Positions 44,272-54,236 of a stretch of DNA of 64,000 bases are shown in pieces (the stretch's first letter is position 1; each line of letters opens with the position of its first letter). The DNA comes from Haliclona indistincta (Eukaryota; Porifera; Demospongiae; Haplosclerida; Chalinidae), in NCBI GenBank assembly GCA_964017065.1, contig OZ024790.1, positions 8,756,182 to 8,820,181 of the forward strand. The letters are read 5' to 3'. Below the pieces are notes generated by a model. The model saw nothing but the letters and a program-made list of their open reading frames with translations. It ran no database searches and had not been told where the DNA came from. The position numbers and the translations under genes are program-made.

Positions 44272-45982
44272 GCAAACACGCACACACACACAAGCACGCA
44301 CACACACACACACGCACACACACACACAACCACACACACACACACACACACACGCACCTGATCCATCATCTCTCTCCAAGCCTCGATGTAGCCCCAGGCA
44401 CCGATAGGTGTAGCTCCACCAGCTATAACAGAATATGGATTACGACCCTCTTGCCTGGCAGCAAAACTCAATAAAGTTGCGAGTGCTATAGAATTTGCTT
44501 TGACTCGCACCTCAGTTTCCTGCAGTATTTCTCCATCGCTTCACAATAGGTTGACCATATCTTTGCCGGCTCTGGGTATGGATGCAGAAGAATGGTAGCT
44601 CCCACTAGCCGATCTAGCAGTAGGTTTCCTCCGGCTCCAACTGCTTCTGATGCCTATAACAGAGAGAACAAAAAATTAATTACAAACTCAAAATCGACAG
44701 ACACCTATTTCAAACTGAATGCATCTAGCACAAGTTTTTGTTGATATGTGCATCATGTCAGTTAAAAGACTATTCCCACTCACGAGGTGTTTTTGTTTAT
44801 GGAACAGTATAAGGTGAGGCTCCACCCCTATCTCCTTGGCAACCACTGCCGTCGTTCTAGCATGGTTAGAGTGCACTCCGCCCACCGTCACAATACAGTC
44901 ACACCCTTTGTCCTTCAATTCAGCAAAAATGAATTCAGCTTTGCGCACCTGCACAGTGAACAAGAAAAGGAAAGAAAAATATCACTTTTTAGTCATGAAA
45001 AATGAAGAGAATGGACCAGGCGCTATGTTTGAGCCCAGTACAGTGAAACCTGTCTTAGCGACCACTCGCAAAGAGCGACCACCTCTCTCCAGCGTCCACA
45101 ACAAAATTCCCTGAACAGCTATAGAAAAGCACCTAGAGCCAACATGTCTACAGCGACCACCTGCCTAAAGTGGAAAACGACCAGCCGCACGTACCAGCAC
45201 GCAGTGTACAAACTACACTGTCGATTACGGCCAGTAGGCGTGGTTGCTGAATACTGCGTGCATGCATCCATTGCACGCTGATGCTGACTGGTGCAATCAG
45301 TTGCTGTTGACTCGACACTGCTAAGCTAAGAAGTATTTCTGTAAAACAAACTGTACTGGAGGATTTTTTCACTAATGTATGCTGATTTAATAATTATCGA
45401 AACCAGCCTGAATATCAGTCAATTCATTGTAAAAATTAATAGTAATTTATTTAGTTGTGAAGAGTTTTCTATTAGCTACATGTACATTTGTTGAATTAAT
45501 TGCACATTATAAATGCATAAATCCTGTCTAATGAGGTTTTCACAGGTAACTGCCTACAGAGTCCACCTGTCTATTGCAGCCAGTCGGAGTTGGCCCATAG
45601 GTGGTCGCTCTAGACAGGTTTCACTGTATTACACACATTAGTGGGTTGTGTAGATTCTAAAAGTCTGTGCAATATTGTATTGATGATGAGAGGGTAATGG
45701 TGTATGCATACACTAGCTCAGTGACCTTGTTACCAGATAGAGTAGAGCCGGTCAAATCATCTCTCTTAATGAACAGGTCAAACCCTTCAGGCAGTCCAGG
45801 TGGGCTCCAGCGATGGATCGGTGTAGGTAACTGAGATAGCTGTACGTGTACAGAACATCAGGGCATGTGGTCGGCCCTTAGTAGTATACCTTGATAATAC
45901 TTTTTGGAACAACTTTAAGACTCGCTGCCCAGTCAGGAGGAACATACTGGCGAGCACACCCGTATTGACGATCATTGTTCAT
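42291..45982 (-). CDS. PLP enzyme: ACC deaminase / D-cysteine desulfhydrase family
   Basis: Fold-type II PLP enzyme. Exons (minus): 45890-45982, 45726-45830, 44784-44948, 44511-44653, 44358-44454, 43574-43674, 43364-43524, 42788-42928 and 42291-42379; 364 residues, in frame. Landmarks are [29 protein letters not shown] (PLP lysine in GNK), [57 protein letters not shown] (phosphate-binding loop) and VLYLHTGGFTGLF. This order is that of bacterial and plant D-cysteine desulfhydrases, which release sulfide, pyruvate and ammonia, and of ACC deaminase. Which substrate applies cannot be read from sequence alone. Introns rule out bacterial contamination. Several introns contain long CA arrays or MITEs. 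Confidence 0.9.
42462..42790 (+). repeat. CA microsatellite and CACATTCA/CACACCCA repeats
   Basis: Compound array of more than 300 bp, a pure CA run of about 70 bp followed by irregular CA-rich units, in the last intron of the PLP enzyme gene. It ends at the donor of exon 42788-42928, so repeat and splice site touch. Confidence 0.95.
43003..43134. mobile_element. Short mariner-type MITE
   Basis: Ends ACAGTGGAACCTCTCAATAA and AAGATAGGTTCCACTGCA with internal AACGGAC / GTCCGTT are inverted, about 130 bp apart, in an intron of the PLP enzyme gene. CAGTG termini next to TA suggest a Tc1/mariner relative. Confidence 0.7.
43733..43910. mobile_element. Probable small MITE rich in TTTTCGCGAA
   Basis: ATAGCGGGAAATTTTCGCG on the left pairs imperfectly with CGCGAATAGCCTGTAATTTC and CGCTATT on the right. 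The inside repeats TTCGCGAATA. Moderate support only. Confidence 0.55.
43951..44066. mobile_element. Short MITE, CAGTGGACCCTCGCTAATCC termini
   Basis: CAGTGGACCCTCGCTAAT and ATTAGCGAGGGTCCACTG are perfect inverted ends about 115 bp apart. This is the third different transposon remnant within 1.1 kb of the same gene. Confidence 0.85.
44195..44357 (+). repeat. CA microsatellite
   Basis: CA array with GCACG interruptions, adjoining the minus-strand donor of exon 44358-44454. Confidence 0.95.
45039..45629. mobile_element. MITE of the Tc1/mariner type, about 590 bp
   Basis: TACAGTGAAACCTGTCTTAG and TCTAGACAGGTTTCACTGTA are inverted ends, extended by GCGACCAC / GTGGTCGC. The flanking TA dinucleotides fit a TA target site. 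It is inserted in an intron of the PLP enzyme gene. Confidence 0.88.
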
Positions 45983-46175
45983 GGTCAGAACAGTCGCTTC
46001 ACTGCCCGACGTCACTGCCGCTATCTATGGCCACACATCTTGCGGGTGTGGCTCAAATTTTAGCGAACCAAAATCGAATTTTGACAAAAAATGCAATTAA
46101 ACATACAAAAGTGAAGAGCTGCATACAGTAAATCGGCTGTGATATAATAACTTTAATGTCATGGATTCAATCTTG

Positions 46176-47261
46176 TTAATTTTGTTGCCCTTTTTCGTAT
46201 TCAGATAATTCAAAGGGACTGGGTCCAATCAGTCGTTTTGAGTATACCAGTTTGAAATATATTTTCCACTGCATGATCAGCGCCAGGTAACCGATGTCCT
46301 CTTTGAGCCGCTTTTGAATGAACGGTACCAGTTTCCCTGCAACATGGGCTGGGTAACCGGCATTGACCAATGCATCACGTCTGAGATTTGCCAGTCGATC
46401 TTTGTGGATATTCAGTAGACCTAGGCCGTGGTCTTTCTTGCAGCATTGTAAGAGGAGCACATCAAACCACGACTCGAAGCCCACTTGCTCCATCTTCTTC
46501 ATAGCAATAGGATTGTCAGTGTACTGTGACGTAGGAAGAATCGGAATACTTAAAAATTCCTTCTCGGTCAAGCCGACATCTGGAGAAGTAAAAATCGCCT
46601 TCAATTCCTCATTTGCAGTATCAAGCGTTTCCTTAAATTTTTCTGAAAGGACCAATCGAGACTTCCGTCCCCTTGAGTTTACCAGCCATTCTCGTTCCGG
46701 ATATTCATCGGCTTTTGTCAACACCACAATTACATATTGCCAGATTTCCTTTCTTATGTCGTTGTTTGACAAGTGGGCGATTAGCTGCATAGTGCTCTTG
46801 TCCATTCGAGTGTGCATTGGGATGCAGACTAGTAACACACCTCCAAAACGGTCATTTAGCCAGACTATTGCAGTATCGTTTATAGTTTCTTTGTCTCTCC
46901 TCTCTTGATTCAAAGCGAACATCCCAGGAGTATCACATACATTGACTACCACATCTCCAACGGGAATTTCGTACGTCTCTTTCCGCAACGTCACGGGCTT
47001 GGCCCCAGATTCAACTTTAGGTTTTTTCCTTGCTTTAGGTCCCAGCAACTCTCTAACAATGGATGACTTCCCACTACAGCCCATTCCATACGTGTAGATG
47101 TTGGCTGTCTTGCACTCCAGTAATTCCCAAACTGCAGACTGCAGTCTCTCGTCCGGAACATGTTGAATCTCTCCAGCAATATCCGGCTGAGGCTCGACAG
47201 CAGCATTCGGCATTGCCGCCTCAGGCGGCGGGACAGCATCTTCTGCTACAGGATCAGCCAT
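46176..47261 (-). CDS. AIG1/GIMAP-like GTPase, intronless
   Basis: 361 residues from ATG at 47261; an earlier in-frame ATG at 47336 would add a hydrophobic 25-residue leader. The G domain has G1 GMGCSGKSS, G3 CDTPGMFALN and G4 VLTKADE. The stretch around residues 120-190 (ETINDTAIVWL, GVLLVCIPMHTRMDKSTMQL) matches the AIG1-type (GIMAP/IAN) GTPases known from plants, vertebrates and several invertebrates. The C-terminus is helical and carries no clear membrane anchor. The N-terminus is Pro/Ala/Glu-rich. Function in this organism is unknown; relatives act in lymphocyte survival and immunity. Confidence 0.85.
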   Translation of the reverse strand: MADPVAEDAVPPPEAAMPNAAVEPQPDIAGEIQHVPDERLQSAVWELLECKTANIYTYGMGCSGKSSIVRELLGPKARKKPKVESGAKPVTLRKETYEIPVGDVVVNVCDTPGMFALNQERRDKETINDTAIVWLNDRFGGVLLVCIPMHTRMDKSTMQLIAHLSNNDIRKEIWQYVIVVLTKADEYPEREWLVNSRGRKSRLVLSEKFKETLDTANEELKAIFTSPDVGLTEKEFLSIPILPTSQYTDNPIAMKKMEQVGFESWFDVLLLQCCKKDHGLGLLNIHKDRLANLRRDALVNAGYPAHVAGKLVPFIQKRLKEDIGYLALIMQWKIYFKLVYSKRLIGPSPFELSEYEKGQQN

Positions 47262-47529
47262 GGTTAATATTATTATGCCGGCTAGGCTGTATAAATAATA
47301 GTCGAAAAATAGGGAGGTTCCCAGGGAGATCCCCATGGATCAAATTCCCAAGTTGAAACTATGTCAATGACTGTGCATATAATTTACCGTATAGTCGCAT
47401 GCACGCAGCTCGACACACTATACTGTATTAGTATACCACTGTGCAGTGGTAGTAATGTGCAAGGTGTATAGTAGTGAAACTTGACCGTAAGTGCAATCAC
47501 TATTGTAGAAACAGTAAACAATAAACACT

Positions 47530-47602
47530 TCAAGTCATAGTGAAAGCACAATAGCTAATTTAGTACTATGGTACTCTGTCTGTGATAAAACAGGGGTCTG
47601 CA
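47530..47602 (-). pseudogene. Decayed copy of C39-like gene terminal exon
   Basis: Minus strand: a TTTTGCAG acceptor, then sequence aligning along its length with exon 49026-49096, including the end that codes for FTMT in the intact gene. It carries an in-frame TAG and several differences. A remnant of a tandem duplicate. Confidence 0.7.
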
Positions 47603-48066
47603 AAATGAGGAATTAGTATTTGTATGCTCATCCGGCGAATGTATGTTGCATGCATGAGTTAATTATGCCAATTACATCACCATGCACAGTCTAACTATGA
47701 GGACATCAACTGTCAGAGATATTCTTCCAAATTCTAGTATACGTGTAGCTCTTGGGATTTGTTATCATAGCATGATGAGTGGATTGTGCACTTCTTCACT
47801 TCAATAAGGTCAAGCATACGCAGAGCATACGTATAGAAAATATTATGCTTCTATTGCCTTTTAGCTACATGTATAATGTATATGACATTTTATACATTCT
47901 AAGATATATACCTTAGTGAAGGTATAAGGTACAAAAGCTGCTTTTATAATCTCTGGCGATATCGATACCACTTTTTCAACGACCACTGACCAGCTGATGG
48001 CTGCACTACTATAGCTAGTGTTGCTGCTGTTGTTGGCTGTACATTCCACTGCTTTCACATGCAACC

Positions 48067-48171
48067 ATTGGTGCCTACTATGTCACAGCTGATGGTCATG
48101 AGCGGTCATGTTTTCCAAACCAGATATGCCACAACCTCTCCTACTGCACCCAGCCGGATAACTACTTGTGA
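48067..48171 (+). pseudogene. Fragment of an extracellular repeat protein
   Basis: The frame reads IGAYYVTADGHERSC, then CHNLSYCTQPDNYL and a stop. The pattern YYV..DG....C......CHNLSYY is one I associate with the N-terminus of large beta-helix-like surface proteins in sponges and cnidarians. Only this fragment is recognisable, so it is treated as a relic. Confidence 0.4.
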
Positions 48172-49025
48172 ATCACCGCTGGCACCACCATCATCATGTC
48201 TTCTTAGAAGAACACAACGATCACAGAGAGGATCCTGTACATGTTAGTAATGTCTTGTTACCATGGCAATGCACCTCTGGTGGAACTTTAATTGATTTCA
48301 GGAAAATATGGAGAAAGCTACTGTACAGTTTAAATATCAACTGGAGTATAATATAGTAGTGCCCCAGATAGCAACAGATGAGGATGATGAAGAGGACAGA
48401 CCTCCTACAGGATCCATCAATAGTGTACGGCTCACATAGAGGAGTGCATCAGTTGGTACTGGAGTTTCCCCATCCTCATATGAAGAGCTTGAGTTTTTCT
48501 CTCCAGTGCTGTTAGCAAGAGAACTACTACACTGTTGCAATTATTCTGAGCAATGCTTGGATCCGCAGATTATAGCTAAATTTTGGAATGATGAAGTTCG
48601 TTCTGTTTAGTGGTTAGTATTGTCTTTTAATCCGATAGTTATGCCTTGGACTGGCCTTGGATAGAATATTTTTACAGTATACAAGACATTCAGTTTAACA
48701 GTTAACTAAAATAGCTAAATAGCTCAGTGGAAAACATACAACACTCTAATGTGTAAGACTGACGGAAGTTATATAGTTGTAAAGTAGTTGGTTTGATTGA
48801 AGAAGCAAGTTATAATCACTATCGTTTGTAATTCGCAATGTGACATTTTAATGCAGTTATGCAATAACAAAATCTGAAATATTGTAGATCCTTTCCTTTA
48901 ATTTTCCAACACGGTTACCAGTAATTTATACTATAATTTTTTAGAAACATTATTACCATTCATATGCAGTATTTATAAGTACTGTATGCATGCGGTCATA
49001 CACATAACTGCAACTAATGTCACAC

Positions 49026-50677
49026 TTAAGTCATAGTGAAGACACGATAGCCTACTATATCAGTACTGGAGTACTCCATCTGTGAAAAACCAGGATCTGC
49101 AAAATAAAAAAACTGACATTTTAATAGAGTTCATTATCTTATGAGCTCATGATATTATAGCAAAACTCGAACACAAATTAAATACACCACAGTTCAACCA
49201 TGATTAAGAGAGACTACTTAGGACAAGTTTGTGTGCACCTGTTGGGATTTGTTATCATAGCAAGGCAATAGGCAGTGTTGTAGAGAGTATATAAATCATG
49301 GGTGGATTGTTTTAAGGACCACTTAGTGACTAACCATTGACAACCCAATTGCCGCTAATTGTATCCCAGCCAGTCATAAGAACAAAATGAGTCCCATTGC
49401 GAACCTACATAAGCAACGAATTATTTTTTTTAATGATCCTGTTCAAACATATTGCTCACATTAGCAATCACCACAACAGATCTTTCAAGATACGTCATCA
49501 ACAGTAGTTTTGGAATAGAGTCACTGCCTATAAAAGCAATAATAAACAAACCACCAATCACATGATCATAATAATTGATAGCACACTAAATCACATGATC
49601 AGTACAGAAGCTAAAACACTTTATGACATAATTTTTTGTAGTTAAATAATACATACAACTGTTCGCTGAAAAATTGAATTTATTATTGAATGTCGATACA
49701 CTCTCAGATTACAGACACATAATAGCTACACAATTTTGTTACTTTAATAAGGTTGTTACAATTTTGAAAGGTTGTTACAATTTTGTTACCTTAAATTCCA
49801 AAAATCTATACACTGGAGTTTATGCTGTAATTTGAGGCTTTTCACCTTTTTTTGAGTTTTAGAAATTTTTACCCTTTTGCTAGCTAGATTCCAGATTCCA
49901 TAACTAACACACCTTTTTTGGTTCCAACAAATTTGACAATGGATGAGAGATTCTCCAGTGAGTTCTCAACTAGTTCATCGTTGCCCTGGTAACCACCGTG
50001 TGTCCTCAACCACTGGTTCACGGTCCCTGGGTCAGCTTCTTTACCAGCGACTGGAATCTTGTAGTAGTTGAGTGCCATGGAAACCGAAGTGAGCAAGCAC
50101 CCCACTTCACAGATAGTCTGATTTACTAATACTGTAGTCGAAAAAAGAGAGAAAAATACGAATTATGTTAATAGTTAGAAACAAATAGAATGAGTGTATT
50201 ATGACAACAATGTCGAATGTTATTTGAGAGAGAAAGACACTAATGTGGTTTAGGATGACAGATAGAAAGTAAAGAAAATCATTAGGAAAATAGCAATAAT
50301 AATTTGGACTTTTTCACCTTGATTGCCCCAAGTTTTGTTGCATTGTTTAACTGAAAAGAGAGAAGTGAGATGCATACAATACTAGAACATAGGTACTACT
50401 ATAGTACACTATCTACTAGCATGCATTATCTACTAATAGTATGTAGTTTATACAAGGTGCTAATAGTAGCCTGTTTCCTGGAAATACCAAAGTCACACCA
50501 GAATCTTTTGTGTAGGCTACAAGTGAACGCCCCTGACAGCGTAACACGAGATTGCTCACACAGAGGATACTGTATTGGGATGTACTCGTCGTGTGGTTGA
50601 TCGCGGGCTAAAGGGAGCTCCAGGGCCGCCAGCAGCACCAGAAACACGGCGACAAGCCGGGATCCTTGTAGCGACAT
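49026..50677 (-). CDS. Secreted C39-like cysteine peptidase domain protein
   Basis: Six minus-strand exons: 50521-50677, 50318-50350 (33 bp), 49913-50131, 49460-49527, 49335-49404 and 49026-49096; 205 residues, in frame. A signal peptide (LVAVFLVLLAALELPLA) precedes a single peptidase C39-like domain. The catalytic cysteine is in CEVGCLLTSVSMALNYY, followed by NQWLRTHGGY, the histidine in RNGTHFVLMTGWD and NDPG at the third position. This is the stand-alone papain-fold C39_2 type, common in bacteria as secreted or cell-wall proteins, not the bacteriocin-exporter type. In this eukaryote it has introns and a signal peptide, so it is a resident gene, possibly of ancient bacterial origin (inference). 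Its start is 59 bp from that of the SRCR gene on plus. Confidence 0.85.
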
Positions 50678-50736
50678 ATCTTAGACGAGGGAGTGGCTTG
50701 TAATGCGTGCAGGCGTGTCAGCTTGCATTGACTGAG

Positions 50737-53700
50737 ATGTTTACACGATGGACCCTTCTGCTTGCGTTACTGCTAACTGGTAAGATGTAATTATGAATCT
50801 ATGTTGTTTACATACTGCTGGTATCGTTATTCAACAAGTTGTAAAGTCTACTCTACAAACTGAAAATGCAAGTGAGTGCTCATTAGCATGCTGAGCTGTA
50901 TAACTTGATTCTCTCACTTTAGCTAAGTGTACTAACTATGGTGCCCTGAGACTGGTAGGGAACAATGATAACGCAACCGCTGGTACACTTGAGATATGCC
51001 TGGACTCATCGCTGGGCAGAGTGTGGGGCAGAATCTGCAATGCTTTCTTTGGATATCCTGCATCTGAAGTTGCATGTAGACAACTCGGATATTATCCTCC
51101 TGACGCCACAGGTATAAAATTAATTAAGACTGTGTTGTTCATTGTTCTTTCTCAGAAATTGGTTGGATTACTCATAGACGCAGCGTTTTTGGACTTGGTA
51201 GTGGGCCAATTTTTTTAGGATTTATCAACTGCAGTGGAAGTGAGAACAGAATAATAGATTGTGAAAAAAACTTTATTGAAAGCACCTGCGGCCATACTTC
51301 AGTTGTTGGGTTGGAATGCACTTGTGAGAAGTAGCAGATTAGTATTGCATTCAATTATTGTCTTGCTCTATCTAGTGCCTTGTACTCCAGAGGGTGGTGT
51401 GAGGCTCACTGGTGATAGACCAGGTAGAGGAACAGTGTGGGTATGCATCAATGGAGTATGGAGCACTGTATGTGATAACTACTGGAATATACCTGATGCT
51501 AGAGTGGTATGCAAACAACTAGGATATGATGGACAAGGTATCTTACAAAACTACATGTATTATTGCTATCTAGATCTGGTTTATCTGATAAAATTTTGAA
51601 CTTAATTATGGTTAATTTTTAACTTTAGATGCTCGAGCAATTGCTAATGCACAATTTGGTGAAGGATTTGGTCACATTTTATTGGATAAAGTTAAGTGTG
51701 CTGGAAAAGAAAGAATGATTTTTGACTGCTCTTACCGTGGCAACCAGTCCAACTGTGATCACAGCTCTGATGCAGGAGTTGACTGCTTAGGTAAGCACCA
51801 CCAAGCTATAGGCTGTGAGATAGGTGGAACTACTATTATGCACTTGATCATGAATATATTTGCCCGCCCTCCTTTTCCAAGAACTTCACACTATCAAATC
51901 TTTTTCCCCCAGAACAATCCAATGTTAGCACAAGCTTGTTTACAGCTTACACACGTAAGTTAGTGCTATACGGAAAATGAAAATCAAGCTTGTCTTCAAA
52001 AATAAAACTTACCTCTAATGCATACACATACAGGCCCTGCAAAACTACTGACAGCCACAATTTCGACATCAATTTTCACGTCTTTGACTTCTCTATTCCT
52101 TACTCCTTCATCAAGCTTTTTGACGTCTCTCACTCAATCTCCATCACTCTCACCCACACAAATGACTCTACTCTCTTCAATAACCAGTGCAAACATTTTA
52201 TCAAGTACATCTTTGATTTCCTCAAATCAAACTCTATCTCTTTCAACTGTAGAGAATACAAAATTGAGTAACTCTACTACCTCTACATTGAGTAATGTTA
52301 CGACATTGTATAGACAATCAACTACTTCTAGTTTTGAATTCACTACATTTCTTTCTTCATCTCTCAGTGAAGCACAGGTAACAACTGTTGCGCAAGTACA
52401 CAACCACACATCTCCTACATTGACAATAGCTTCTAGTCACTTTTCATCAATACTAACCTCTTCACCAGTGCATTCTATAACTAAATCATTCAATCAATCT
52501 ACAATTGCAACTTCTATATCAATACCTTCTTCAATTTCAACTTCTATATCAATACCTTCTAAACTTGCAACTTCTATATCAATGCCTTCTTCGGCACCAA
52601 TACCTTCTTCGACTCCAATACCTTCTTCAACACCAATGCCTTCTTCAACTCCAATGCCTTCTTCAACTCCAATGCCTTCTTCAACTGCAATACCTTCTTC
52701 AACTCCAATACATTCTTCAACTCCAATACCTTCTTCAACTCCAATGCCTTCTTCGACACCAATACCTTCTTCGACATCAATGCCTTTTTCAACTCCAATG
52801 CCTTCTTCAACTCCAATGCCTTCTTCGACTATACTATCCACGATAATAGCAAAATCACGCTTGCTTTTTTCTTCACCAGAATCACTCTCTCATTCTATTA
52901 CATTAAAAGTAACCACACCTTCTTTTGGTTCAATGTCACAATCTCTTAGTCATTTGGGTACCACAACAGTAGCAAATCCTCCAACAAGTACAGGTACACA
53001 CTTAACTTTAATGAAAAGCATTTTCTCTACAAAAGAAAGAATTCAAGAAACTGCTAGTCGATTGTCAATACTGTACACTTTATCAAGTAGCTTGCAAGCC
53101 ATGACATCAAGTTCTACCCAAGCCCCAAGTTATGCTTTGCTTTCTTCTTCATCATCTTTACCAAGCAGTATTCCAACTGGTGCAGGAGACAGTCAACTTA
53201 GTCTAACAGTAACTGGATCGATTTTTGGAGTGATCGGATTCGTCGTTGTGATCGTCTGCATCTTTCTTGTTATCACTGGCGCATGTCTATGCAGGTTGGT
53301 GACTGTCATCGTATTTAACTAACATTATTCCTTTTCTCAGAAAATTCAGAGGAAGGCCTGGTCAGACAGTGTATGATTTGACTTCGGAAGTAACTCCAAT
53401 AACCGCCAGACAATACGGTGACACATGCATACATATAGACATTCAATCCCAAGATGGCGATTCTGTCAACTCACTGGTTAATGGAGATATTTGTCCTACC
53501 ACAGAAACTGAGCAGCTTGAGCTGAAACCAATGGTGATTGAGACTGAATCTGCAAGACAAACAGTTCACCAAGAAACGTCACATAGCTCTGGTACTGCTC
53601 CTCAGAGAAAAGACTTGGACCCGTTGAAATCTGTTAGTGATAGCGAGGTATTATGCAGTGGTGCTGATTTGCAAAAGGCTGAACGTGGTACTGAAATTGG

Positions 53701-53887
53701 TGCTGAAGAAATGGAGATGAGAGGACTATCGCTGTCTAGCTCTGACGAAGACATGCCGCTGTACTCCAGGAGCCCAGAGACTGCTAGTGTCCATGATCGT
53801 GCAGTAGGAGATACAGAAGAAGGTGAAACGCTTGATTTGGACAACGAAAGAGAACACAAACCCACATTTGGTTACCAGCAATTGTAA
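50737..53887 (+). CDS. SRCR receptor 1: two SRCR domains, mucin stalk, one membrane span
   Basis: Seven exons: 50737-50779, 50923-51111, 51156-51323, 51376-51537, 51629-51790, 52034-53294 and 53341-53887; 843 residues, in frame. Signal peptide [19 protein letters not shown]1 contains [20 protein letters not shown] and ends VVGLEC. SRCR2 contains [18 protein letters not shown] and ends [11 protein letters not shown]. Each domain is split by one intron at the same place. About 420 Ser/Thr/Pro residues follow, then a transmembrane helix ([20 protein letters not shown]) and a 180-residue acidic tail. SRCR proteins act in adhesion and microbe recognition; sponges have very many. The tail ends FGYQQL and shares QYG(D)[10 protein letters not shown] with the two downstream paralogues. 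Confidence 0.92.
52565..52830 (+). repeat. In-frame 18-bp coding minisatellite
   Basis: About 14 units of CCTTCTTCAACTCCAATG and variants within the mucin stalk exon, coding for [12 protein letters not shown] repeats. Units differ by single bases. Copy number is likely polymorphic. Confidence 0.95.
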
Positions 53888-54236
53888 ATAATTTTGTTCA
53901 TTTTCAGCTCATGCATAATGCATAGATATAACTATATTTGTACTATAAAATTTTTTTGATTGAGATGGCTATGTATTGGACCTAGATTTCGTAGGCAGAC
54001 TCCTCATTGAATTCAAAATCACGACCAGGTCACTCTGTGTGGTCAGGCGTAAAAATTAATTATTTTTTTAAATAATTATTATTATTAGTTATTATACGGC
54101 TGAGTAGCCGGAATAATTATAGTGATCTTGTGATTACAAGATGCACTGTGTTCAGGAAAGTCCCGCTATGTAAAAGACATTCTGACAGGATCGGTTGTCA
54201 ACGTAAAGAAACGCCTCTCTGCCTTTAGTTTCAACT
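53888..54236. other. Spacer between SRCR genes 1 and 2
   Basis: AT-rich 3' flank of SRCR gene 1, then from about 54060 the start of a duplicated block (TTATACGGCTGAGTAGCC and GATGCACTGTG) that recurs at about 60061. The latter part probably contains the promoter of SRCR gene 2. Confidence 0.6.

Larger units (their letters stand above)
47262..49025. other. Gene-poor interval with eroded duplicate fragments
   Basis: No intact gene. It contains a decayed copy of the last exon of the downstream C39-like gene (47530-47602), a second stretch shared with that gene's region (TTGGGATTTGTTATCATAGCA at 47755 and 49233), and a short fragment of another protein at 48067-48171. The rest is AT-rich. Confidence 0.55.

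Noticed and set aside
52494..52841. Minus-strand frame of GIGVEE repeats
   Set aside because: Antisense of the 18-bp coding minisatellite of SRCR gene 1.
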